In this document: positions 44,101 through 56,700 of the stretch, in pieces | Position numbering within the stretch: the first letter of the stretch is position 1 | Layout of the letters: each line of letters begins with the position of its first letter | Assembly (NCBI GenBank): GCA_037893245.1 | Contig: JBAIAA010000669.1 | Location: 1,426,001 to 1,490,000 of the forward strand | Source of the DNA: Crossaster papposus | Lineage: Eukaryota; Echinodermata; Asteroidea; Velatida; Solasteridae | Direction of reading: 5' to 3' | Length of the DNA stretch: 64,000 nt | The notes under the pieces: generated by a model | The model's database searches: none | Told to the model about the DNA's origin: nothing | What the model saw: the letters and a program-made list of their open reading frames with translations, nothing else | Translations under genes and position numbers: made by a program

Positions 44101-47100
44101 TTCATCTTCGCTTTCAGAATGATGGCACAAAGCATGGAGACTGACCTCAATAGAACCTTAGTTTGAAACAAAAACAAAAAATTGATGCAATTAAAAGTAA
44201 CATTAGTCAGTTATAATTTGGCAGCTTTTTTAATATCTGCAATATTTTTGTCATCGCATTTTCTATATGTCTGCAGATTTATAGCTATTCTACATTTTTC
44301 TTCTCACAAAAGTTGTACTTTTAATTCTCTTCAAACAAGCCTTGGAAAAGTCAGCAATCAAATGTCTTGTGAGCAGTTCCAGACGAAATTAAACGGCCCT
44401 TGCGTGTACTCGGAACAACTTTCTTTTGGTCTTGAATTATTCTAACCTCTACCGACCCTTGTCTTTACACCTGTTTACTTTCCGTTCGTCAGGGGAACGG
44501 ACTGGGAGCTTTGTGGGATGCCAACAGGAAAATAGACCAACGATCCCTGCAGTTACTTGGGAGATGTGGTACACAGAGCTCCAGAAAAAAGATGGGTCTC
44601 CCCGAGTCTGGTAATAAGCACTGTTATTATTTGCTGTTCTCTTTAAACATTTTTTTTGTTTTGCCCATCGAATTGGCTTGCGTTCTACTAACTTGAAAGT
44701 TCTTGCGCTCATATGCTAGGTCTTGTGAACGTAACGCCCTAAATAAAACGACAATATCGTCGAAGATTTGCCAACATAGCTGTACTGTTGGCATATGCTG
44801 AAACGAGATATTTTAGCTCCTACAGGATCATAACGTTTACGTTTCTGCGTGTCTTGTGGTTGTGTGTTGATGTTCAGCCAACGTCTTTGTACGGTTTTGC
44901 CGTTTGTTGCTCTAGTGGCTTATTCCGGACCATTGGAAATGGGCAATATTTTCCCCTAAATACTTTTAGGATAGCTGCAAAGGTACATTCCACCTTTAAC
45001 TATAAGCTATGACACACATTGACTGCAAGCCGACTAATGGTCCTCTCTTAAACTCGTTCTTGGTTTCTGTTCCTTGCAGAATCGCTCGATTGTTCTGTTT
45101 GTGCCACAGATGTCACAGGGACACCAACTGGGAACGAAAATCAAGACAAAGTTGGCCCTCAAGGGGTTTCGCTGTCGCTGCCCTGCCATGCCTTGGGCGG
45201 CAAAGCAGGTAACATTGACCATCTATCTATACTATGTAAAGCAGAATCCGTATTTTTGTGTTACGTCCTAACCGACCACGCACCACTGATTACTACCACT
45301 CATTGGCTGAATGCACAGTGTAGCGCGTTTCCATTGTTACATTGTACTGAAGTGAGCATTCATGACGGAGTCACTTACGAACTACAAATCTGATAGGCGC
45401 ATTGAACTCGCGCGGTACCGGTTACAGAACCATTCATCGACGCGTCGTTTTGCCCATAGGCTACTTATTTAACAACGGCTTTTTTGCACACGACTGACAG
45501 TCTACGCGTTTACGACCGTTGATAAGAACTGTCTTGCAGCGTGGTCAAATAAATTATAATACATCAGAGGTAGCAATGTAAATCTTAGCGTCGTTTACAA
45601 TTTCTGTAAAATTTATATAGATATTACATTGCACAATGTGTCTCCGTTTGTCTGTTGGTATTTCGATTACTCGAAGAACTGGACCCAAATGTGTTAATGT
45701 AGGAGGGGTCTATGTTGAAAACAACTGTTGGTATTACTGACACCTTCTACCTTAGGCCACAAACTGTCAATAACCCCTCGAATATCTTGAAATCTGAACC
45801 ATATAAATTAATGGCTTTGAAGCGAAATAACAGATAATAGACCTGGACCAAATGACGTAATGGCTTTGTTTACAAATGCACATTTCTATGGTACAGACTA
45901 TCACATAGGAAATCGCACATGTGACGTAACATGATTAGGTCTAGGTACATTAGGATATGTTGGGTTGACTGTCGAAGCCTGATGTCACAGAGCTCGTGGT
46001 TAATTACGGATAGTGTAACTCTAGCCCTATCAGTACCGCGCGCGCCACCTGGGCTCAAATTTGCATGGACGTTCGCAACCAAAGAGCTTGTATGTCCCCC
46101 ATTATAATAGTCGTTACGTGACCAGCGTTCTTTGTTGGCACAAGCCGATATTGCTTGCAACTGAAATTCCAACAGCGCCCTTACTTTTGGCAGCTGTGTG
46201 GTTTATTATTGCTATTGGTTTCAAACTGGTTCAAAAGGACACGCGCGTACATGCATGCGATCACTATCAGTTTGTCCAACGCCATTTGGCTGCCAGCTGG
46301 CCGAAAACGCTTCCAAGATTTTGGAGAAAATCTTCGCAGATAGCGGGTCAGATATGTCCGATGATGAATCTCCTGTAGCAACCTCTGACAAAAGTGATGA
46401 AGAGCCAACACAAGCCTCTTCAACTTCGCCTGCAAAGCTAAAATACAGGTAGGGTCGGGAGGTTACTAAAAACACACTGTTGAACTTGGCTATGCTCGAA
46501 ATGTTTCGCATCCGACATTCATAGGCTACTGTAATGTAACCTTTGCTTTTTGATGACCTTTTGCAGGGAAAATCATCAAAAGCACTGAACGTTTCAGTTT
46601 GCATTGCATAATACGATAGAATCCAATTAGAAATTGATGAAAATATTGATTTGTTAAAAAAATTGATTAAAAAAAAAAAAAAAAAAATTGTTGTTTTTGT
46701 TTTTTTGAACATGTTTTTTTTGTTTAGACATTCTTAACTTTATATTGATTGTAAATTGTTATCTATTTTTATATAATAATCTTTAAAAAAGAAATGTTAT
46801 TTCATGAGATTTTATTTTATTAAAAAAGGAGACTTATTTCAATGGGAACACTAGATACGAGCATCCACAAACAGCATTGTACGGGCAGTTTGTCATTAAA
46901 GATAATACAACATTTGCGACCACCCCCCCCCAAAAGAAAACCCAACAATAACAAAACAAGAACAAATACTTCATTTAATGAATTACCATATTTGACAGTC
47001 GCGAATGGTCTCGAGCATCCTGTGAAATCAGGGCACCTGGTGTGCTGTTCTGTTCTGTTCTGTGCTGACGTCGTCCCAAAAATACTAAACCCCGGATAAA

Positions 47101-47691
47101 TCCGTTTGACCCCCCCCCCCCCCCCCCCACCCCCAACAAAAAAAAGAGCTAATGTTATATACTACACTTAAAAGAAAATGTGCAGTGAAATGAATAGTGC
47201 CCCATTAACCTTTCTGAATGTTCCTATTCCATGTGTGGATGGAATAAAGCAAGCACCTCTTATAGAAAGAGCCCACCGATGAAATTCAGTTAAGAGACTG
47301 GCTGTACGGAAGATTTCAGATTGTGCAAACCCCCAAAAGTTACACATGATAAGAGGTGCTGACCTCCAGTTTTACACCAAAGCCGGCCAACTGTGCGTCG
47401 TTTGGCAGGATGCCAAGCGTGTAACTCTTTTCACAAATGTTGGAAACTGCAAAATCGAAAGACATTCGGAGCAAAAACAGTTTGAGCGGACTTCGTACGA
47501 TCAAAAAACCTTCTGTCGTTAATGATTATAATAAATACATGGGAGAAAGTGATCTCGCAGCACAAATGTGTCAGTACTACTCGCACCCTCACAAATTGAT
47601 GAAATGTGGTGGAAAACAGTTTTCGTGGCCATTCGTGGCATCCATTTCAATGTTGGAGTGAAGGTGCACACACCGCTAACCCAACATTGAG

Positions 47692-47728
<37 letters not shown>

Positions 47729-50700
47729 CTTAATTTGAACTTTTAACTGCATCCACAGTGTACCCATTTTGTATGTTTGTGCAATTACCTTCATAGTCCG
47801 GATTTACTTAATTTTGAATACAATCTAAGTATCTAAGTAAAATCTAAGTATTTTCAAAGAAACAATTGACATTTGCTCACTCCTAAATTAGTATTTCTTT
47901 ATCAGATTTACAATTCTTGGTAGTTGCCAAGTCATATTAAGGGCACAAAACTTCTCACAGGCCAATATTGTTGTTTTAATTAATCTAATAGTCATTGCTT
48001 TGGGGGTACTGTAAATCCATTATGATTCAACACCATCAAAGAAGAGTGGCCTTTAATTACTTTGCCTTGCGGGGGCGCTATACACTAAAACTTGGCAAAA
48101 AAGTGCTTGTTCACTAACTGGTAATATCATGCACATTACTCTGGTAACCTAAGCATAGTGACAACATATGCCTTGGTACTGAATGGGCTAGACACAGGAC
48201 CCTTGTGTCAATCACGACCTCTCTAGCGTTGTTTTCTTTCTTCACCTCTAAGCTGATTTGGCAATGGTGCTTTCAAAAAGCCTTACCGATGAGTCCTCAT
48301 CACCGGCTCCACCAATCACCAACGACACGGGTCTGGACCCCAGCCGGGCCGGTGACGTCGTCCAGGTCACGGACGTCGTGTCCATCTCCCTTGCTCCGAC
48401 GCACAGCGACGAGGGACCGTTTGACTTTCACGACAATCCGTTCGCGTTGGAACTGCTTCACAATCAGGTAAGCATTTTCACAAAGTGTGGCCTAGTGGTT
48501 AGGGTTAGTGCCTTGTGATCAGGGCCAGGGGTTCGAAACCAGCTGCTGGTCATTATGTTGTGTTCATGGGCAAGACGCTCTATTCCCGCTTGCCTCTCTC
48601 CACCAATCAGATAGGGCATTCCAGGTGACCCTGGCTTATCTCACCCAACATGGTTTTGGCTGTGGACTCGGCCATCATCAGGTTGTTATCCTCGATCAAC
48701 CTAAACAAGCAACATTAAAGGAGTATTGTTTAGGCCTACCGTTTATAAACGGGTCAAAAGAAATAAGTCCCCCCTGAGAAATGTGCATTTTTCTGGAAGA
48801 CAGTTAGGCTCCTTAACCTGTTACAAAAATGTAAAATGTAGTCTGAAATGTTACACATTTATTGTTCAATAAAGTTTCACCCAACAGTTAACCTTCGCAT
48901 TGAAATGCTGCCATTTATTATATGTGATGACCAATAACAAATGACACTTTCTTGCATAGGGATTAAACAAATGGAGACAATTATGTTTTTACAGAATTTG
49001 TTTATATTCTTTCCTCACTTTAATTAATTTTCCTAAAGTGTACAAATGTAAACATGCATTTAATGTTTTTGTTTTTGTTTTTAATTGTCTAAATCTACGA
49101 AGTACAGTAAATTAGAGTCACCAAAGCAAAACATTTTTTTAAAGCATAAAGTTTTTGTGGAAATGAAAACTTGGTGTTTTTTTTGGTCCTTTCGTTTCAG
49201 TAATGAAATTAAAAACAAAAACAAAAACATTAAATGCATGTTTACATTTGTACACTTTAGGAAAATTAATTGAAGTGAGGAAAGAATATTAAAAAAGTAT
49301 GTAAAAACATGATTTTCTTCATTTTTCCATCTCTGTGCAAGAAAGTGTCATTTTTTTAAGCCTGGACGCGCGGTCACGGATTTGCCTTGCACGTTGGCAA
49401 TAGATAATTTGTTGATTACGAGATCGTGCGCGTCATGGAAAATATTCTTGAATCTAATCCAGTATTGTTTTCAACAAAATAAAATGCATTGCTTTTTTAT
49501 ATAGTTTTGTGGGTGTGCGACGTGAGTAAAAGAAAATAAACAAATTCGGAACAATTACAGGATATCTAGCGCAATCATTTTGCTGGATGCCTAGATTCAT
49601 TATTTACTTTCAAATAAGTAAGATATTTCTTAATAAATTGGAAGTACAAAAATTCGATATCTGCAAATGGTGTATCCTACCTTTAACTGCATCACACAAG
49701 ACGGTCGTATTCGGTCTTAGATGAGTAGGACTATTGTGGCTTCTTTGAAATTCTTGTTTATCCTTAGGTCATCGAAGGAAAGGCGAAAAGGGCGTGTGTA
49801 TTTTGGCAGATTCAGGACTAGTAAGTACATTGTATGAATATTGTTGTCTCAACGTTAAACACTGCATGAACGAGTAAACATCTTTATCACCAAATTAAAC
49901 GTACGGATTACAGTTGTTGATTGAACCCTATTTAATTTTAGTTAATATTTGTAGACTGTGCTATGTCATGATTCTATTTTCAGCGAAACCTATGAGGGCG
50001 TCTGGTCTGGTGAAGGATGCACTGTGTCTTTTGAGGGCGCCAATTCCACCACGTGCTCGTGCAATCACCTGACCAACTTTGCCGTGCTCATGCAGCTGGA
50101 TCCGGACCCGGTAAATTCGAAAACCACAGTTTTAAGATTTAAAGTCTTATAATACATCTGCTACTTACTGAGCAAATTGTAAGTTGAGTTTTGGAAAAGT
50201 TTGTATTTGTGCACAAGTCCTTTGGAGTGTCTACCTAAAGCTATGGTCACAAATCAGAGCAGCGACCGACCGATCAGTAGCCTGCTCGGTCGCTGCTGAA
50301 ATTTAGGCATCGCCCAGCGATTTTTGGAGAAGTCGAGCAGGCTGTAGAGCCCCAGCGATGCCTGGGCGGTGACCTGTCGATTTCCCGTCGGTCGCCGGTC
50401 GATTTTAGGTCAAAACTGGGCGAAATCGGAGCTTTTTCGCGCGGTGTCCCGGCAGTGACCGACCGGTGACCCTCCGATTGCCGAGCGGTCTCCCACCAGC
50501 CACCGGCTGATTTTAAAGAAATTGCCCGGCGGCCGGCCGGTAATCGACGGGGCATCGGCGGGTGTCTCGTAGGCGTACTGGCGGCGGCCCACCAGGCTCT
50601 GCCGAAAATTTATCCCGGGCAACCTGGGATGTGACTTCCCCAGACTGGTCATCATCAAAACCGCTTTTGCTTTGTCATTGCCATTGTCATTGTAATTGTC

Positions 50701-53700
50701 AGCCATTGTCGGCTAGACGTCGCGGTGAATGGAGCTGGCGCTGCTGGACGCCGACCGATTTTGAACTCGCCTCCCAGTGACCGATTAATCTCTCAGCGGC
50801 GACCGGGCGGCGACCGCTCGGCAGCCTCTTCGATTTTTGACTTAATTCGCTCAGCGGCGAACGCTCGATTAGGTCGGTGCCCGGGCAGCGACCGCCCAGG
50901 CACCGAGCGTATTTTGGGCGGCGAGTGAAAAGTGAGCAGGCGCCGCCCAAATTTTAACTCCGCGCTAAAACTTCAGCGGCGACCGAGCGATGCCCTAAAA
51001 ACGAGCGGTGCCTGGGCGGCCGCCGCTCGGTGGCTGGGCAGAATTGGTTAAAAACTCGCCGCTCGGCCGCCGAGCAGGTTACTTTTAGGTAATGTGACCA
51101 TAGCTTAAGGTAGTTTCTTCAGTTATACTTTAAGTGTAGCGGGTCTTGCTTGTCGACTTTGATTAGTAGACTGTCATGGCCCATGCAGTCATTATGGTGT
51201 TCCACTAATGTGCGGTGGTGCGTGGGTTCGTACCCTGCCAGTAACGTGGTGTTTGCGTTTTTGGGCAATGCCTCTCTCCACCCAGTAGTATACATGGGTA
51301 CCAGTGAGGGTCGAGGTCGAATTGAGCGCTGATATCGGCTGCCATGTGGCCCAGGGTTTGATGAAAGGGGTAATAATTGTATAGTACCGCTATCGTCGTC
51401 ATTATAAATGCACATTGCACAATGCACATTGTTGATTACAGGCCCTAGTCTCTAATATTCCAGATGTCTTTTATACAATAGGACCCACTACCTGAAGCAG
51501 ACGAGAAAGCCTTGACTATTCTGTCTGTCCTCGGAGGTTCTCTGTCCATTCTCTGCCTCACCCTGATGCTTGTTATCTACGCACTTTTAGGGTAAGAATT
51601 GTTCGTAAATTTGCTCCCTTGTGCACACCGACAAACAACATAGGACAACAGCGTCTCCACAAGGGAATTCTCAACAGAAAATGTCTCCACAAAGGAATTT
51701 GCATACAAAGTATATGGACCAATTCCTATATATAATACAGATACAAAGGAATACACAATGGCATGTCTCGTGTAGATGTGTATTTTCGTACTATAGGTAC
51801 TACAAATTCCCATTACCCATTACTTTAATTCCGTCGCCAAACAGCTCAATTCTCTAATTGAATTTCAAAAAGCCACCACTAGATTTCATTTGAGGTTCGG
51901 TATAATTCAAATTGTTATCATACCGATTCGTCCTAAATTTGTAAAATTCGTCTCGTGCGGCAATCAGCGTTGAATAGAAAAAGAAAATTTCTTTTTAGTA
52001 TCATTTTATTTGACTCTGTGGTCGTTCAATTTCGTTCCGTTTACTCTAAAACATTACGGTTAAGAAACGAATTTAAAAGACCAAAGTGTTAAAACGTATG
52101 ACAAGAAACGAATTTGCTTTTTTATATATTATACGCCGATCACTAAGAGACAAATTTCACGAATTTAGTACGATTCGGAATGCTACCAATTTGAATTATA
52201 GGTTACTGCGCCTTAATCTATTGGTAACTTTTTGAAATTTAAATTTAGAAGTGAGCTCGGCGAGGTTCGAAGACGAAATTATCATTTCGTATTGAGGGAT
52301 TCTTGCAACATAATTGTTAAAATGACCGGGAAAACCTATAGGCCAACATAACCTCCGAGAACCCCCTGTCGTTGAAGTGTACGATACGTCTATGAGGTTA
52401 GGTTATCATGCAGGAACAAAGGAAAACACAATAGGGGATTCTCGGTCGTTATAGCAAAACACGACTACACGAACCAAACTTTGTTTTTATTTAGACACTA
52501 AATTTTACTTTTTTTATTTTTTTCGTTTTCATTTATTTTTGTGAAGGATGTACAAGTCTGAACGTGGGATGGTCCATGCCAACCTGTGCGTTGCGTTGCT
52601 GAGTTCACAGCTTATATTTATGACAGGGATCGACGCTGTGTCAAACGTGAGTTTGGTTGGAATCCAAGTGGCAAGAATACTATTCTCGATCATGTGTTTT
52701 AGTTCGCTACCTTTATGGGATAAAAAAAAGGAATGAAAAGGTCTCCACAATGAATTTTTAGAGCGGAGGATATATCCACAAGGTATCTCATATAAAGCAA
52801 AATATGAGACGGAGGGAACCCCCTTCCTTTGTGGTGGTCACTGTGCTTGCGGAATGTTGTGGTTTCCCAGGAATTCTGTTTAGGTTTTTAGGGGGGGTGT
52901 GCGTTAGGTAACAGTCTAGAGAGTGTATATGTATGGGACTAAGGGGGTGTCCCTTTGTCTCATACCATGCTGGCTAAAAGGAATCTTGTTCCCAAAGTCC
53001 ACGGGGATACAAAAAGACATTTCATCGTGAGACTTTATAGATACACACGGCCTTACCTTTAGGTTAATTAGGTTTTTCCTGTTATTAAAAAAAATTAATC
53101 CATTTTATTTTCACCCTAGTTCATTTCATTGTGGTTACACCCCTTCCTTGTTTGTTCCCCAACCAGGTTTTCTCCCTGTTACCCTTTGTTCTATCTTTGA
53201 TCCTATACCCACTCTGACCTTCGCCTAATCCTCCTTTTGTTGGTTCATCCAACCGACTTCTGTGTCGCTCATGTTATGTATCATGCTTGTATGCCCCCTT
53301 CATAACACCTATGTTTGTTTCATGTACACAGCCGTTTTACCTATGAACGAGATCTTGTTAAGATTGAAATATTAGGCCTTCTTAATTTATTTGATAACTA
53401 GACGTTGTGTTACTAATTGTAATGCGCACGTTGATGTCATGAATAAAACATTTATATTATTATCTCATGCATTATTTATGATTGTGTCTCTGCAGCCAAT
53501 AGGCTGCAAGGTCGCCGCGGGCCTGCTACACTACTTTCTGCTGGCCTCGTTCAGCTGGATGCTGGTAGAGGGCGCCCTGCTCTTCGCCAGCGCCACGTTT
53601 GTTTTTCACCGGCAGGTTCGTCTCTGGAAGCTCTTGCTGCCCGGCTGGGGTGAGTGCAGTGCACAATGGGGCCGAAACCTCAGTGCTGCGTGGATATCGT

Positions 53701-56700
53701 AGTTGATGTCTTAACTTAATGAATTAGTTGACTTCTTTTTCAAGTAGTTTGTTTTCAACAACTAGTTTTTACTCCAGAAACAAAACTATCAGTCTAAACA
53801 AAACACACAAACTAATCAATATATTCTATCAATCATTTTTACTGGTAGACCCGCGAATGTGGCGGTATAGAGTGCAGTGCCCGTTCAAATTGTGCAACAG
53901 CGCGTGACTGTATATTACCCCTGTGATATGAAAATCAGACTGCTGCGATCATCTGACTTATTTTCCCTATTATTTTTTAAATTATTGGCCTGTTTTTGTT
54001 CTTTTCTTAATACTTTTCCAGGCGTGCCCGCCGTAGTTGTGGCAATCACTTTTGGTTTAGCTGGAAATGATTATGGATCAAAAACAAAGTAAGTCAATAT
54101 TACGACTGTCAATACGCACTGTTTTGGAAAAGGGCTTTCGTTTATTTGCAGCGTATGCACAACGTATATAACGTGTGCTTAATTTGTTTAACATAAGTTT
54201 TAAATTGATTGATATAAGACGAAATCTGTAAATATCATGCCTTTCGGCAACAGCTTAGACGAATTTGATTTGATGTGAGAATTGGTGAATAAACTGGGAA
54301 AACCTATTGTTATATAGATTATACAATATGGCACGGTCTTAAAAACGTGCGTGGGAAATGCTGTGCTAACGTCCAGGATTAAATAAAATTCTGATTTCGT
54401 TTTGTCTCGTAGATGCTGGCTTAATGGTCAAACTACTTGGGCGTTTATCGCCCCTGTCATCTTTGTGGTAGCGGTAAGACAGTTCAACTTTCGTCGAAAT
54501 CTAATATAATATACGCAGCTGCTGCGCATGTCGCACGCGTTGTGGTAATTTTACGAGACGTGCATTTGGGCGAGCCTATTGGTCAAGGGTAATGGCGCTC
54601 ATCATATGACCTGCGCACTAGTTGCTGGACTACTCACGTGTAATACTGACATAGGAATACGATATGGTGAAATTACACACTTTTGGTTTGATCTAATTCT
54701 TCCAAATAGGCACTTTGGGAGACAAATTAGCGATAGTTTTGATTCACTTGGGAGACAGTGGCACTTAGGGAGACATTTCAGTGTCTCCCTAAGTGTCTAG
54801 CTACCCCACAAAACGATATTTGGGAGTTATTTTTGCTCGGAGAAGACAGATTTGGGTCTAAATAGCATAAATATGAAATTTCGTGGAAAAAGCTCCAGGT
54901 AACAACGGGTTAGGTTACAATAAAGATTGTGCACGACTCTATGGGATTGTCTCCCAAAGTGCCCATTTGGAGGTATAATAATTATTATTATTATTATTAA
55001 TTCTTTCTGGTAATGAAACCAAGGATCCCTCAAAGGGTAACTCGTAACTCGTAAGCCTGAATAAACCTACAGAGAGAAGACAATGAGAAAAAGTTACATT
55101 CTTTAGAGGTGGGAGCAAAACCCCAGAAGAATATCCTGGAGAAAAGCCACGGAATCATGGCAGGGACTAGATACCTAATCTACATATTGGCCCAGACCGG
55201 ATTCAAACCCAAGTCACAACGGTGGAAGGCGATGAAAGAACCGCTACGCCAACCTGACGTTAACATCTGAACTATTCAAGTTTAACTATTCATCCAAAAC
55301 AGATTCCACGTACTTCCTACATTATGTAATGTGCCAAATCAAGTAAATTCGGTCTCATATGCATTGTGCACATGCATTTATTCGAAAGTTGAGTATGCAC
55401 GATTTAGGGATAATTGTATTGAGAGCTGATTATTAATTAATTCATAATGAATTTTGAATGATTCAATTACAGGTAAACCTAATCGTTTTGATCTTCGTAT
55501 TTAAATCACTGGCGAAACTAAAGGTTGTGAAAAACGGGACAGAATTCACCAAAATAAGGTAATATACAAGGGTGTCTCCCCCCAAAAACACGACCCTTAT
55601 TTCCAAGTAACTCACGGTACTAGTTTTCACATAATGTGACGGGCTGGTTTCGATGTGCCATCGCCGGGTTAAAAAACTGACTTTAATCTTACCCTCTCTA
55701 GGGTGTGTTCAAAATCATATAACAATTTGATGAAATTGTGTAATAAAAACTAGATGTGGGTTTGGGTATTATATTCTAAGAAGAAGAAAAAAAAACAAGC
55801 CAGAACACCCAATTCTGATCAGTGAGTTAATATAAGCTTGTGAATGAGCCAGTTTGACCTTTGGTCCCATAGAGTTGTGGCGAGGGCGCTGTTGGTCGTG
55901 CAGCCGCTCATGGGTTTCACCTGGCTCTTTGGTCTCGGGGTCAATGCTCCCGATGACGCCAAACTCGTATTCTACTATTTCTTCGTCGTTCTGAACTCGA
56001 CGCAGGTAATCAAACATTTGAATAGAAATTTCGCAGATGGAAATGGTTTCAAATTTCATAAGCGAAATGTTGTACAAACTATTAATTCGTACGACACACT
56101 TCTTGCTGTTTTTTGTACTCTGATTGACAGAAACACAGTCACGTGGGGCTCACTAATATAGGATAGTTCGGGGAATTTGAGTATAGTGCCTGATCGGGCA
56201 CTATACTCGAAAATTGAACTAGTTAATTATAGCGCTCTCTTCATGGATAATGATGTGCGTTATAAAACACGTGGACAAGAACTTTATTCGGTCACTAGCT
56301 AGTGCACACGTCTATGTCCCTTAATATGAGTGACCAGGAGAGAGTCCTATTTCTTAGTCATTTGGCTTTGGGCAATACGACCCTCTCCTGGTCACTCACA
56401 GTTCCTCGGGGCACATAGACGTGCACTAGTGACCCCAACGTTTAAATCATTCCATAACATTATTATCACTCGTGTTATTGTTCCGCACTTTGCGATTTCC
56501 GGTTTTAATCAAATCTATTTCGCTGTTGTTGTGTTGTTGAACCGTACTAGTGCCCTTGCCAAGACTATCGAATACATCTAGTTCCGCGTATACAAGTTAC
56601 CTTTTTAATTTTGTCACCCTATAGGGCGTGTTCGTCTTTTTCTTGTTCTGTCTGAACACGGAAGAGGTGAGTTCTTAATCACTACACTGTTGGTCTTCTG

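Noticed and set aside
46198-46452. 84-aa frame first considered as an extra receptor exon
   Set aside because: It lies inside the CTAG-flanked piggyBac element, is absent from copy A, and its acidic composition fits a transposase N-terminus.
28048-47728. Long poly-C and poly-G tracts (about 28048, 36279, 47107, 47695)
   Set aside because: Homopolymers are common slippage sites and assembly weak points; nothing beyond composition supports a function, though the 47695 run lies within the piggyBac relic.
50274-50950. Several overlapping Arg/Gly/Pro-rich frames on both strands
   Set aside because: By-products of the GC-rich word array inside the Harbinger-like element; absent from copy A.
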